Source: Gluconacetobacter tumulicola
GTDB lineage: Bacteria; Pseudomonadota; Alphaproteobacteria; Acetobacterales; Acetobacteraceae
Direction: 5' to 3'
DNA: 40,790 nt
Assembly (NCBI RefSeq): GCF_014174215.1
Contig: NZ_JABEQL010000034.1
Coordinates: forward strand, 1-40,790
Shown here: in pieces, positions 1 through 6,944 of the stretch
Layout: each line of letters starts with the position of its first letter
How positions within the stretch are numbered: the first letter of the stretch is position 1
Notes under the pieces: model-generated
Databases searched by the model: none
What the model saw: the letters and a program-made list of their open reading frames with translations, nothing else
Told to the model about the DNA's origin: nothing
Program-made: the position numbers and the translations under genes

Positions 1-101
1 TGAAGGAATGGCGCGCCGTCGCAACCCGATACGAAAAGACCGCCACCTCGTTCCTCGCTATCCTTCACCTCGCAGCCGCCGCAGATTGGATCAAGATCTA
101 A
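1..101 (+). CDS. IS5-family transposase, C-terminal end (partial)
   Basis: The frame is open from the left window edge to the TAA at 99-101 and gives 32 residues. They begin KEWRAVATRYEKTA and end AAAADWIKI. This is the typical C-terminal tail of IS5-family DDE transposases, which usually reads like RRVATRYEKTA followed by a hydrophobic stretch. The catalytic residues and the start lie to the left of the window, so I cannot tell whether the gene is intact. The matching terminal inverted repeat should lie shortly downstream, but I could not identify it without the other end. The insertion sits inside or at the edge of the integrated element that occupies the first 4.5 kb. Confidence 0.8.
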   Translation, partial: KEWRAVATRYEKTATSFLAILHLAAAADWIKI

Positions 102-494
102 CAGACCCTAGGTTTATGCGCGTAGCCAAGCACATGCGAGCGGAGCGAGTATGGGCTTTGGACACATAAATCTAATACGTCACATATCATGAACACCTCA
201 CAGATCACATCAGAGGACACCAAAGGCAATAGAACAGAGACAGATACGGGCGAGAGCCCAACGCTCGCACACTCGCGTGGGACTCGACCGCATACGTCGC
301 AGATCTACGAGACGGACACACTCACTGCGTTCGCGTTCCGCTCTTGATCTACTTGTATGCGGCTTTTTCAAATCATATATCTCGGACATGACACGAGAAC
401 AGAGATATACAGGAAACATCCAAAGTAAGAGCGAAGCGAGCTAATCAGCCAATAAGAGTGGAGATTAGGTGACGCTGCGTAACACCTTCTGATA
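102..494. other. gene-poor stretch after the transposase
   Basis: Nothing here looks like a real gene. A minus-strand frame at 210-419 (69 codons) is open, but it is rich in Arg and Ser, lacks a clear ribosome binding site and resembles no family I know. The right end of the insertion sequence must lie in the first part of this stretch. Base composition is lower in GC than the chromosome to the right, in keeping with the foreign segment. Confidence 0.5.
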
Positions 495-989
495 TCAGCT
501 TGGGTGTTGTAGTTTGATCAGCAGAATCGCATCTGTGGCAACCTCGTCATATAGCATCACGAGGTTTACTGCCGAGATGCCGTCGCGACTTTCGAGTTCT
601 GTGGCAAGATTGAAGAAACCATCATTCCTTTCGTCGAGATAATTTAAGTTCTCCGGAACGATCATGTAGTTCGTTCTATCAACGCCATGATCTTTCATAA
701 CCTTATGGTAGTCATACATTTGATCCGTGGTTACATCTGTGAGCCGGAGTTCTTTTTTGAACCTTAACGAATCATTGGCCGTATCTTTGATGGCTTTGAG
801 GAGACTGGCGTATTCGTCCATCTCTTCTTCGGTAGGATTTTTCGTAAGGTGCGAAATCCGCTCCCATTCGAAAAGTATAGAAACCAGTGCTCCTATGAGA
901 ACTTTGAAAGTTTCGACAGGGATGATGTTGTTCGCGAAAGCCTTGATAGCTTCATCAAGGCTGTTGTTCACTTCTTGCGTGGAAGTCAT
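495..989 (-). CDS. uncharacterised 164-aa acidic protein of the integrated element
   Basis: I do not recognise this protein. It starts MTSTQEVNNSLDEAIKAF and is rich in Glu and Asp and mostly helical by eye. One moderately hydrophobic stretch lies at about residues 26-42 (VETFKVLIGALVSILFEW), which could be a buried helix or a weak membrane segment. There is no signal peptide and no Cys motif. The ATG at 989 has a good ribosome binding site, GGAGA, about 7 bases upstream, which supports the start. A 16-base inverted repeat sits just upstream (1011-1026) and a hairpin separates the gene from the next one upstream. It is cargo of the tRNA-Phe element and lies beyond its integrases; the function is unknown. 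Confidence 0.65.
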   Translation of the reverse strand: MTSTQEVNNSLDEAIKAFANNIIPVETFKVLIGALVSILFEWERISHLTKNPTEEEMDEYASLLKAIKDTANDSLRFKKELRLTDVTTDQMYDYHKVMKDHGVDRTNYMIVPENLNYLDERNDGFFNLATELESRDGISAVNLVMLYDEVATDAILLIKLQHPS

Positions 990-1010
990 GTGTTTTCTCC
1001 AAGGTTAAGT

Positions 1011-1026
1011 GTTCCGACATCGGAAC
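1011..1026. promoter_or_regulatory. inverted repeat upstream of the 164-aa gene
   Basis: GTTCCGA-CA-TCGGAAC is a perfect 7-base inverted repeat with a 2-base centre. It lies 22 bases upstream of the start codon at 989. Its size and position fit an operator for a dimeric regulator. It could equally be part of the termination structure for the upstream gene, since a stronger hairpin lies only 5 bases away. Confidence 0.4.
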
Positions 1027-1031
1027 GATAT

Positions 1032-1054
1032 GGGGTGTGGCTGAGCCACACCCC
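1032..1054 (-). terminator. hairpin between the two cargo genes
   Basis: GGGGTGTGGC and GCCACACCCC form a perfect 10-base stem around TGA, starting about 10 bases after the stop codon of the 134-aa gene. There is no T run, so it is a terminator-like or mRNA-stabilising hairpin rather than a textbook intrinsic terminator. Confidence 0.5.
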
Positions 1055-1064
1055 AGGTGTCGTG

Positions 1065-1469
1065 TTAGTGCTTCTTCTGAACCTGTGCGATCAGAGTGTT
1101 GATTGCCATCGGATCGCTCTTTGCGAGTTCGATGAAGTCCTGATAGAACTCGATGACAGCATCGAGGTCGGCGCGCTTCCGAGGCTTCTCTTCGCCGATG
1201 AACGGATTAAGAGTCTTGGGGCCATACTTGAGCGTCACCGCGTAGGCTCCATTGCCGTCAGGACCGAAAGTCATGGACGAGTGGTGGACCTCGTCGCCAT
1301 TAGCTTTACGCGGACGGACAGCGCCGCCCTTGAGCTGCGTTGCGAAGTCGATTTGCTCCTCGCATCGAGCGATGAACTTGTTGACGGCCAAGTTGCTCTT
1401 GGCTGCCTTCTTCGGCATCGTGGTGGTGGTGTTGTACTTGGCGCGCAGTTCTTCGAGCGTGATTGCCAC
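1065..1469 (-). CDS. uncharacterised 134-aa protein of the integrated element
   Basis: I do not recognise this protein. It begins MAITLEELRAKYNTTTT, followed by a basic stretch (PKKAAK), and has a central part rich in Gly and Lys (GGAVRPRKANGDE, KYGPKTLNPFIGEEKPRK). The C-terminal half is helical, ending LIAQVQKKH. It has no membrane segment or signal peptide and a single Cys. The start is a GTG at 1469 preceded by AGGAG about 7 bases upstream, which is convincing. The basic N-terminus and size would suit a nucleic-acid-binding or phage-like accessory protein, but that is a guess. It is transcribed in the same direction as the integrases, 264 bp downstream of the second one. Confidence 0.65.
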   Translation of the reverse strand: MAITLEELRAKYNTTTTMPKKAAKSNLAVNKFIARCEEQIDFATQLKGGAVRPRKANGDEVHHSSMTFGPDGNGAYAVTLKYGPKTLNPFIGEEKPRKRADLDAVIEFYQDFIELAKSDPMAINTLIAQVQKKH

Positions 1470-1707
1470 GTTATTTCTCCTAATCGGGTTATAGTTGGTT
1501 TTTACCAGGCCATCGGTGTTCTGTGCCGTTGACTATTTTGGTTTAGCAGAATCTACGAGCGGCGAAAGACATTCGGCTCAGATAGGCACGTCGTTCAAAT
1601 GTGGAGAAAAAACGCAATACACATAATTTATGGCTGTAAACGGCAATTTTATAGATATGAAAAAAAGATCTATGATGGCAAATCTATCATAGTTCCTATG
1701 GGGCAGA

Positions 1708-1725
1708 GGGGTCTTTTCAGACCCC
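1708..1725 (-). terminator. hairpin after the second integrase
   Basis: GGGGTCT and AGACCCC form a 7-base stem with a 4-base loop, 8 bases beyond the stop codon of the minus-strand recombinase. No T tract follows, so the call is tentative. The rest of the 264-bp gap (1470-1733) is A/T-rich. It also has a spaced repeat, CTATGAT at 1670 and ATCATAG at 1686, and probably carries the promoter of the 134-aa gene. Confidence 0.4.
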
Positions 1726-1733
1726 GACGAGGA

Positions 1734-2978
1734 TCATATGGCGATGCGTAGAAGCTCTCGTGATCTCTCAAGGCGCCGATATTCAATGCCCGTCAGCTTT
1801 TCCAATGCGCTGAGTGTGAGGCCAACATTCTCGGCCACCATATCGACAGAGCCGACGGCATTGATGACCGACATGATGTAGTGGATGCGGATTGATTCGA
1901 GATTGCGCGGATTGCCATTGGCATCGATATCAAGTCGGCACTTCTTGATGGCCGCGAGAATCTTCTCGCCTAGGTCGTTAGCGTGCTGGCCGTTTCCATA
2001 GCGCCATATATGACTTTGTTCGAGTTTTTGGCCTCGGCTCATCTGCGTGAGCATTAAGAGATGGAGTGACTTCCCAAAGTCCATCAGAGGAATGACGGTT
2101 CGAGGCTTCTTGGGGTGGCCTATTCTGATGGTGATGTTTTGCGGGATTTCGTGATCGCTTGGTCTGGTTTCAAAATCCCATCCCAGGATATCATCCCATT
2201 TCAGAGCATTACATTCCCGTGGTGTGATACCTGATAGTCGCAGCAGATCGAAATACGCCATGAGCATAAGGTTCGTATAGCGGAGTCTGCTGGGTACGGC
2301 AGATGAGTCGCTCTGAGAACTCCGTTCCCATTGGTCGCCAAGATATTTGCCTATCGCCGTAATATCATCATTGGTGAACGCGACGGCCTTCTTCTTCTCG
2401 ATTTTGGGAGCCGAGGGGAACGCGGGTAGAACCGCTATATAGCGCTCTTTAAGGCAATATTTGAGGAATTTTCTGAGAGTGCTTCTCTCTGTCTTCAGTG
2501 TCGCGTCAGACGGAATATCGTGGGATACTCTACGCCTGACAGTTCGATCCCCTCGCTGATACTCCACATACTCGTCGGTCTTGCCAGCGTTCTCGGTCCA
2601 GTAGGTCTTTCGCCATTTCACGAAGCCGATGATCATCTTCGTGGTGATCATGTCGGGTGTGAAGAATCGCCAGTACTCCGAGACATATCGGGTCAGCGTG
2701 GTTCGCTCAGAAGGTGCGACCTTCTCTTCTCTGATATACTGCTCGACCAGTTGATTGACGGTCTTCGCTTTCGGAGCGGATTCAGATTTGTCGTTCCGCG
2801 TTTCCCGTTCCCATACGGCCTCAGCCAGGATCAGAGCTTGCTCTTTGTCGCTGGTCCGAAGAGCGATGCGCTTTTGACCCACACCTTTGATCGAGAAGCT
2901 GACGTACCAGTTCTTCGAGTTTGAGGGTGAGTAGATGCTGTAGGGCTTCTTTGATGCCCCTGGGAGCGTCGTAGACAA
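1734..2978 (-). CDS. degenerate tyrosine recombinase paralogue (second of tandem pair)
   Basis: This 414-aa protein has the plan of a phage-type tyrosine recombinase: an N-terminal arm-binding-like part (about 1-65), a core-binding SAM-like part (about 70-190) and a catalytic part (about 200-414). It aligns along its length with the gene just upstream, sharing a WRKTYWT motif near residue 122, a basic insertion, and FLKYC versus FLTYC. Arg254 (ITPRECNALKW) and the beta-hairpin Lys (HPKKPRTVIPL) are kept. The second Arg (Arg364, SIRIHYI) is kept, but the usual RH pair is changed. Where the partner has ERHYSH this protein has EKLTGI, so the nucleophilic Tyr aligns with Thr396; the nearest Tyr is Tyr400. 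It may therefore be inactive or use a shifted Tyr. The start given is TTG; the frame stays open upstream without an ATG, so the start is uncertain. The gap to the upstream gene is 67 bp. Confidence 0.8.
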   Translation of the reverse strand: MSTTLPGASKKPYSIYSPSNSKNWYVSFSIKGVGQKRIALRTSDKEQALILAEAVWERETRNDKSESAPKAKTVNQLVEQYIREEKVAPSERTTLTRYVSEYWRFFTPDMITTKMIIGFVKWRKTYWTENAGKTDEYVEYQRGDRTVRRRVSHDIPSDATLKTERSTLRKFLKYCLKERYIAVLPAFPSAPKIEKKKAVAFTNDDITAIGKYLGDQWERSSQSDSSAVPSRLRYTNLMLMAYFDLLRLSGITPRECNALKWDDILGWDFETRPSDHEIPQNITIRIGHPKKPRTVIPLMDFGKSLHLLMLTQMSRGQKLEQSHIWRYGNGQHANDLGEKILAAIKKCRLDIDANGNPRNLESIRIHYIMSVINAVGSVDMVAENVGLTLSALEKLTGIEYRRLERSRELLRIAI

Positions 2979-3045
2979 GCGTTCGGTCCGGTCAGCTACG
3001 CAGATGCGTGGAGCAGGGTAAACCGGCTCTACGGGCTTCTGAGGG

Positions 3046-4362
3046 TTATAGTCGTGTCGTCTCTGGCCTCAGCTTATCCGCGCCATCTTCGGTTGTCACA
3101 TGGCTATAATGGCGTTCGATGATGCCCACTGATGTGCCGCAGTTACGAGCGAGCAAGTGGATATCAACGCCTGCGACTAACTGGCTCGTGATGTAGTAGT
3201 GACGAAAGCTGTATGCGTCGCGTTTGTCGCCTTTGTAATCGAACTTCATCTTTAGCTGTCGGAGGAATACGTCTAGGGGCCGAGAGATGGTCTTGTACTG
3301 ATTCATGTTGCGATAGACCCACACGAAGTCGTCGGGGGTGGGTTTGCGTTCGCATGTCTTGGTATAGATATCCCAGAGTGTTCGCAGGGTAATCTCGACG
3401 GAATCCAGAGGCACCATCACACGATGCTTGGCCTTGCCGTGAACCTGAATCCTGATGTTCCCGATTTCGTTGTTTATCTTCGGAGTGGGATTGAAATGTA
3501 GGATATCGCGCCAGCGCAGTCGGAGGCATTCGGTTGGTCTGAGACCACTCCCAGCCATAACGCTTATGTAGGCGTTCAGCACATGGGTATCGTGTATCTC
3601 TTGAAGGTACTTGGAATAGTTAGCGTGATACCAACGCTCAGCGTTGGCGACGGCCGCCATGACGATGACATTGATCTCTTGGGGATTGAAGCTCGGCCTC
3701 ACACTCGTCCGAACACGGTCTTTGGTGAACTTCGGAGCCTTGGCGATATACGAGGCGTTGTCGCAGTAGGTGAGGAACTTCGACAGGATGACTTCGAGGG
3801 TGTGGATGGTTGAAGGCTTGGGCTCTTCGTGTTTGACGGGTCGCTTGAGCTTTCGACCGGCTCGCTCATACCAGAGGTAGTCGATCTCTTTCCCTGGACC
3901 CTTGGTCCAATAGGTCTTCCGCCATTCCTTGAAGTCGTGGATGATCTTGGCGTTGATCGTCGTCACATCTTTCGGACCCAGATACTCCCGAAAGTAGCGA
4001 TTGATCACCGAGAGTTCGGGGGCTCGTAGAGTCGTCTTGGCAACCCATTCATCCAAGACATCGTTGACGGTCGTTTTCCGAACCAGAAGACCCGCTTCGG
4101 CCTTAGCCATGATCTTTAGGTATAGAGGATATGCGCGTCGAAGAGCTTCGTCTCGATCCGAGGTCTTTAGGGATTGCCGGAACTGCTTCTGTCCCGGAGG
4201 CGAGAATCTAACACACCACGAACTGCTGTTGGGCTTCTTGAAGATCGAATAGCCCTCCTGAGTCCGAATCGTAAGGTGCTCGCCACCTTCGGGCTCAGGG
4301 GAGTTTTGGTGTGTATAATGCTCGGTCAGGTGTGTTGAAACTGTGCTAGTCGATTTTGGCAT
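3046..4362 (-). CDS. tyrosine recombinase/integrase adjacent to tRNA-Phe
   Basis: This 438-aa site-specific recombinase should catalyse integration and excision of the element at the neighbouring tRNA gene. The N-terminal part has the usual integrase beta-sheet pattern (SIFKKPNSSSWCVRF, residues 39-53). The core-binding domain spans about 95-210. The catalytic domain has Arg275 (GSGLRPTECLRLRW), Lys310/312 (GKAKHRVMVPL), Arg387-His388 (YSFRHYYI) and the nucleophile Tyr419 (ERHYSHV). The usual His of LGH is replaced by the NCGTS variant, which is common in a proteobacterial integrase subfamily. It reads away from tRNA-Phe, whose 3' end is 131 bp upstream of the start, the standard layout for a tRNA-integrated element. 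It is followed by a diverged paralogue. Base composition is lower in GC than the chromosome, which fits horizontal transfer. Confidence 0.92.
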   Translation of the reverse strand: MPKSTSTVSTHLTEHYTHQNSPEPEGGEHLTIRTQEGYSIFKKPNSSSWCVRFSPPGQKQFRQSLKTSDRDEALRRAYPLYLKIMAKAEAGLLVRKTTVNDVLDEWVAKTTLRAPELSVINRYFREYLGPKDVTTINAKIIHDFKEWRKTYWTKGPGKEIDYLWYERAGRKLKRPVKHEEPKPSTIHTLEVILSKFLTYCDNASYIAKAPKFTKDRVRTSVRPSFNPQEINVIVMAAVANAERWYHANYSKYLQEIHDTHVLNAYISVMAGSGLRPTECLRLRWRDILHFNPTPKINNEIGNIRIQVHGKAKHRVMVPLDSVEITLRTLWDIYTKTCERKPTPDDFVWVYRNMNQYKTISRPLDVFLRQLKMKFDYKGDKRDAYSFRHYYITSQLVAGVDIHLLARNCGTSVGIIERHYSHVTTEDGADKLRPETTRL

Positions 4363-4430
4363 GTTCGCTAACCCATTGAAATAACTGTCCTTAGCGCGAT
4401 GCCCGAAACGGGTGTGCTAAGGTGTGTTAG
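4308..4430. repeat. GGTGTGYTAR-like motif cluster at integrase start
   Basis: Similar 10-mers lie at 4308 (GGTGTGTATA), 4329 (GGTGTGTTGA), 4411 (GGTGTGCTAA) and 4421 (GGTGTGTTAG); the last two are in direct tandem. An exact reverse-complement copy of the fourth, CTAACACACC, is at 4208-4217 inside the integrase gene. They flank the integrase start and approach the tRNA. Arrays of short repeats here are typical of arm-type integrase or excisionase binding sites. That role is inferred. Confidence 0.5.
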
Positions 4431-4442
4431 CGTTATTTTCAA
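4376..4442. promoter_or_regulatory. nested dyad between integrase and tRNA-Phe
   Basis: Three inverted repeats share one centre near 4407. The outer arms are TTGAAATAAC (4376) and GTTATTTTCAA (4432), which differ by one base. The middle arms are CCTTAGC (4389) and GCTAAGG (4416). The inner stem is CCCG-AAA-CGGG (4402-4412). It lies between the integrase start and the tRNA 3' end, where the integrase promoter and recombination control sites are expected. It may be an operator, an attachment-region structure, or both. Confidence 0.45.
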
Positions 4443-4493
4443 CGTGCCAAAAGAGCAACCGCCGAGCTAAGTATTTGATTTTTAAGGAGAAAA

Positions 4494-4569
4494 TGGTGCC
4501 CAAGACCGGAATCGAACCAGTGACACTGCGATTTTCAGTCGCATGCTCTACCAACTGAGCTACTTGGGC
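4494..4569 (-). tRNA. tRNA-Phe (GAA)
   Basis: Read on the minus strand, the gene begins GCCCAAGTAGCTCAG and ends CTTGGGCACCA. The 7-base acceptor stem GCCCAAG/CTTGGGC is perfect and CCA is encoded. The anticodon loop CTGAAAA gives anticodon GAA. The T arm contains GGTTCGATTCC. An integrase reads away from its 3' end, so this end is the likely attachment core. The gene is intact, as expected when the element restores the 3' end on integration. The other attachment copy should lie left of the window; I found no second copy inside it. Confidence 0.97.
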
Positions 4570-4628
4570 ACCGGGCCGAGACCGGCGCGGGCGGTGCGAT
4601 CGGGATCGTGCCGCCGTGGGGGTGTGAT

Positions 4629-4856
4629 CTATCCCACCTCGTCATCGGGATCAACCCGTCTCGGATCGTTTTCGTCGAAGTTTTGTCCGCCTTCGCTCTG
4701 GTCGGGCACGCGGTAGCTTTCCGAGAACCAGCGGCCGAGGTCCACGTCGCTGCAGTGCTTCGAACAGAAGGGGCGGAACGCCGCCTCGCCCGGCCGCCCG
4801 CAGATCGGGCAGGGGGGCAGACGGGCGGGGGTGGCCGGTGCGGTGGGATCAGACAT
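4629..4856 (-). CDS. yacG: DNA gyrase inhibitor YacG
   Basis: This 75-aa zinc protein of the YacG family binds GyrB and inhibits gyrase in E. coli. The four zinc ligands are Cys16, Cys19 (CPICGRP), Cys31 and Cys35 (FCSKHC), followed by the family signature [14 protein letters not shown]. The C-terminal tail is acidic ([13 protein letters not shown]). The ATG at 4856 overlaps the end of the upstream RNase E/G-like gene by 8 bases, so the two are translationally coupled. It is the last protein gene before tRNA-Phe. The family assignment is firm; the gyrase role is known from E. coli and inferred here. Confidence 0.93.
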   Translation of the reverse strand: MSDPTAPATPARLPPCPICGRPGEAAFRPFCSKHCSDVDLGRWFSESYRVPDQSEGGQNFDENDPRRVDPDDEVG

Positions 4857-5964
4857 GGTCGAGCGTCCAGCTCAGGGGGGACAAGGACGGGTCCAGCCGC
4901 CAGGCCGGCTGGTGGCCCGATAACTGGGCGGTGTCGGCGATGGCGCCTGGATCATGGCCCAACGCCCGGGCCAGATCGGTGCCGACGCGCAGGGCAGGCG
5001 CCTGGCCCGGTTGGCCCGTGACCTGGCGCGCCCATTCATCGAGCATCCGCAGCATCTGGCCCGGCGCCTCCGACAGCAGTGCGTGCAGCGGCGGGCGGAT
5101 GCGCGGGCGCATGATTTCGGCCAGCCCCAGGGCGCTGAAGCCGAGGAAGCGCGGGCGTAGCGGGTCCTGCGCCAGCGCGGCCTCGATCGTCTCGCGCAGG
5201 GCCGGGCGCTTGCGGATGGCCAGCCCCGCGACGTCGATCACGATGGCGCCGGAGAGGTTGCGCAGGCGGATCTGGTGCAGCAGGGCCGGCAGGGCGTCGC
5301 GGTTGGCGGCGAACTGCGCCGTCTGCTTGGCGCGCCGGTCGCTGCTGGCAGCCCCGCCATCCATGTCGATGGCGACCAGCGCCGGGGTGGGGGTGATGGT
5401 GGCCCGCAGCCCCCCCGGCAATGTCACCGATGGTTCGGCCAGCGCCGCACAGGCGGCCTCGGTCTCGGCATCGAAGGCATGGCGTTCGCGCCGCACCCGG
5501 CCGCGCAGCCCGGCGGGCAGGCGGGCCGCGAGGGCGGCATCGTCGATCACAATGGGCGCGTCGGGCCAGGCGGCGGCCAGGGCATCCAGCGGCGTCGGGC
5601 CGTGCGCCAGCAGGGCTGGCGGCCCGGATGGGCTCTGGCCTTCGGGCAGGACAAGGCCGGTTGCCGTCAGCCGCGCGCCCTTGCCGTCCTGCGGGGCGCG
5701 CACGATCCGCACCAGTACCGGGTCGCCCTCGGCCAGCGGGCCGGGCGCCGCCGAGTCGGGCAGGAAGCCGGAGGCCCCGTCGGCCAGGTCGATGAAGGTG
5801 CCGCCCATGGCCGTCAGCCGCGCGCCGGCACGGCCGCGATGCAGGTCGCCCACGCCGTCCGGCCAACCCGGCCGCCACAGCGCATAATCGCGCAGGCCGG
5901 CGGCATCGGTGACCGCGATGCGGATCTCGCCCGGCGCGCTGGCGGCGAGGATCCGCGCCGTCAC
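4849..5964 (-). CDS. RNase E/G-like endoribonuclease, short form
   Basis: This protein of about 371 aa is related to ribonuclease E/G, which cleaves single-stranded RNA in rRNA maturation and mRNA decay. The S1-like part carries [16 protein letters not shown] (about 54-69). The catalytic-core motifs [10 protein letters not shown] (Asp200, Asp202) and AIVIDVAGL (Asp244) match the two metal-binding Asp sites of RNase [11 protein letters not shown] just before the second Asp is a strong family motif. It is shorter than RNase G (about 490 aa), and the Zn-link CPxC motif and most of the small domain are missing. I chose the GTG at 5964, which overlaps the maf stop as GTGA; the frame stays open further upstream only as a shadow of maf. 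It sits between maf and yacG, an arrangement common in alphaproteobacteria. Confidence 0.85.
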   Translation of the reverse strand: MTARILAASAPGEIRIAVTDAAGLRDYALWRPGWPDGVGDLHRGRAGARLTAMGGTFIDLADGASGFLPDSAAPGPLAEGDPVLVRIVRAPQDGKGARLTATGLVLPEGQSPSGPPALLAHGPTPLDALAAAWPDAPIVIDDAALAARLPAGLRGRVRRERHAFDAETEAACAALAEPSVTLPGGLRATITPTPALVAIDMDGGAASSDRRAKQTAQFAANRDALPALLHQIRLRNLSGAIVIDVAGLAIRKRPALRETIEAALAQDPLRPRFLGFSALGLAEIMRPRIRPPLHALLSEAPGQMLRMLDEWARQVTGQPGQAPALRVGTDLARALGHDPGAIADTAQLSGHQPAWRLDPSLSPLSWTLDHV

Positions 5965-6572
5965 GGCAGCCAGGCCCCTTTCTGGCCACGCAGCAATTGC
6001 GCGACCTCGAACACAGGCAGGCCGATCACGGCGGAGGGCGAGCCCGACAGGAAGCGGATATGCGCCGCCGCATGGCCCTGCAGCGCATAGCCCCCGGCCT
6101 TGCCTTCCCAGTCGCCGGCATCGAGCAGCGCCTCGATCTGCCGTTCCGTCAGTCGCGCGAAGGTGACGGTGCTGACGACCGTGCGCTCGGCGGCCCGGCC
6201 CTCGGGCCACGCGGCGGTGGGGCGCACGGCGATGGCGGTCAGGACCGTATGGCGCCGGCCCGACAGCAGGGACAGGCAGCGTCGGGCGGTCTCCCGCTCC
6301 TCGGCCTTGGGCAGGATGCGCCGACCCAGCGCGACCACCGTATCGGCGCCCAGCACCAGGGCGGGTTCATCGAGCATGGCGGCGACATGCGCCGCCTTCT
6401 CCCGCGCCAGACGCTCGGCGTAGGGGCGGGGCAGTTCGCCGGCGAGGGGCTGTTCGTCGAGATCGGCGGCGACGATCCGCCGGGGCACCAGTCCGATCTG
6501 CGCCAGCAGGTCGCGCCGGCGAGGCGAGGCGGAAGCCAGGATCAGCCCTGGTCCCGTGGCACTGTCGGACAC
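5961..6572 (-). CDS. maf: Maf-family nucleotide pyrophosphatase
   Basis: This 203-aa Maf/HAM1-like protein hydrolyses non-canonical or modified nucleoside triphosphates to monophosphates, acting as a house-cleaning enzyme; some members affect septum formation. It shows ILASASPRRRDLL at 11-23 (phosphate-binding loop), GADTVVALGRRILPK at 75-89 with Asp77 as the likely catalytic residue, and the C-terminal signature GDWEGKAGGYALQG. Length is normal. It lies 11 bp after infA and overlaps the start of the RNase gene by 4 bases, so infA-maf-RNase-yacG is probably one transcript. Whether its substrate is dTTP/UTP-like or m7GTP-like cannot be read reliably from the sequence. Confidence 0.92.
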   Translation of the reverse strand: MSDSATGPGLILASASPRRRDLLAQIGLVPRRIVAADLDEQPLAGELPRPYAERLAREKAAHVAAMLDEPALVLGADTVVALGRRILPKAEERETARRCLSLLSGRRHTVLTAIAVRPTAAWPEGRAAERTVVSTVTFARLTERQIEALLDAGDWEGKAGGYALQGHAAAHIRFLSGSPSAVIGLPVFEVAQLLRGQKGAWLP

Positions 6573-6583
6573 AGGCAGGTGCC

Positions 6584-6802
6584 TTACTTGAAGCGGAACG
6601 TGATGCGACCCTTGGAGAGATCGTACGGGGTCATTTCGACGTTCACCCGGTCGCCGGCCAGCACGCGGATGCGGTTCTTGCGCATCTTGCCGCTGGTGTG
6701 GGCCAGGATCATGTGCTCGTTATCGAGCTTCACGCGGAACATGGCATTGGGCAGCAGTTCGGTCACCGTACCGCTGAATTCGATCATGTCTTCTTTCGAC
6801 AT
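6584..6802 (-). CDS. infA: translation initiation factor IF-1
   Basis: This 72-aa single S1/OB-fold protein binds the ribosomal A site and assists IF-2 and IF-3 in initiation. The sequence [19 protein letters not shown], then [26 protein letters not shown] and the ending GRITFRFK is standard for the family, and the length is exactly typical. It leads the infA-maf-RNase-yacG unit. Upstream lies a 142-bp gap to hisD that holds a strong hairpin. Confidence 0.97.
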   Translation of the reverse strand: MSKEDMIEFSGTVTELLPNAMFRVKLDNEHMILAHTSGKMRKNRIRVLAGDRVNVEMTPYDLSKGRITFRFK

Positions 6803-6860
6803 TGTATCCTTCGATCATGCTGGTTGGCCGGCATCGGGCCGGAAATAAGGAAGCAGGCAT

Positions 6861-6897
6861 GGCCGCAGGACCGTCCTATTGGGACGGTCCTGCGGCC
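6861..6897 (-). terminator. strong hairpin between hisD and infA
   Basis: GGCCGCAGGACCGTCC and GGACGGTCCTGCGGCC form a perfect 16-base stem with the 5-base loop TATTG, 47 bp beyond the hisD stop. The only T-rich stretch downstream on the minus strand is loose (TTCCTTATTTCC). It probably ends the hisG-hisD transcript; the infA promoter should lie between it and 6802. Confidence 0.65.
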
Positions 6898-6944
6898 GGT
6901 CGGATGAAATGCAGGCGGATATGTGCGGTCTGTCGGGGCCGCGG

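Noticed and set aside
210-419. 69-codon minus-strand frame near the left edge
   Set aside because: It is Arg/Ser-rich with no ribosome site or known motif, and lies where the end of the insertion sequence is expected.
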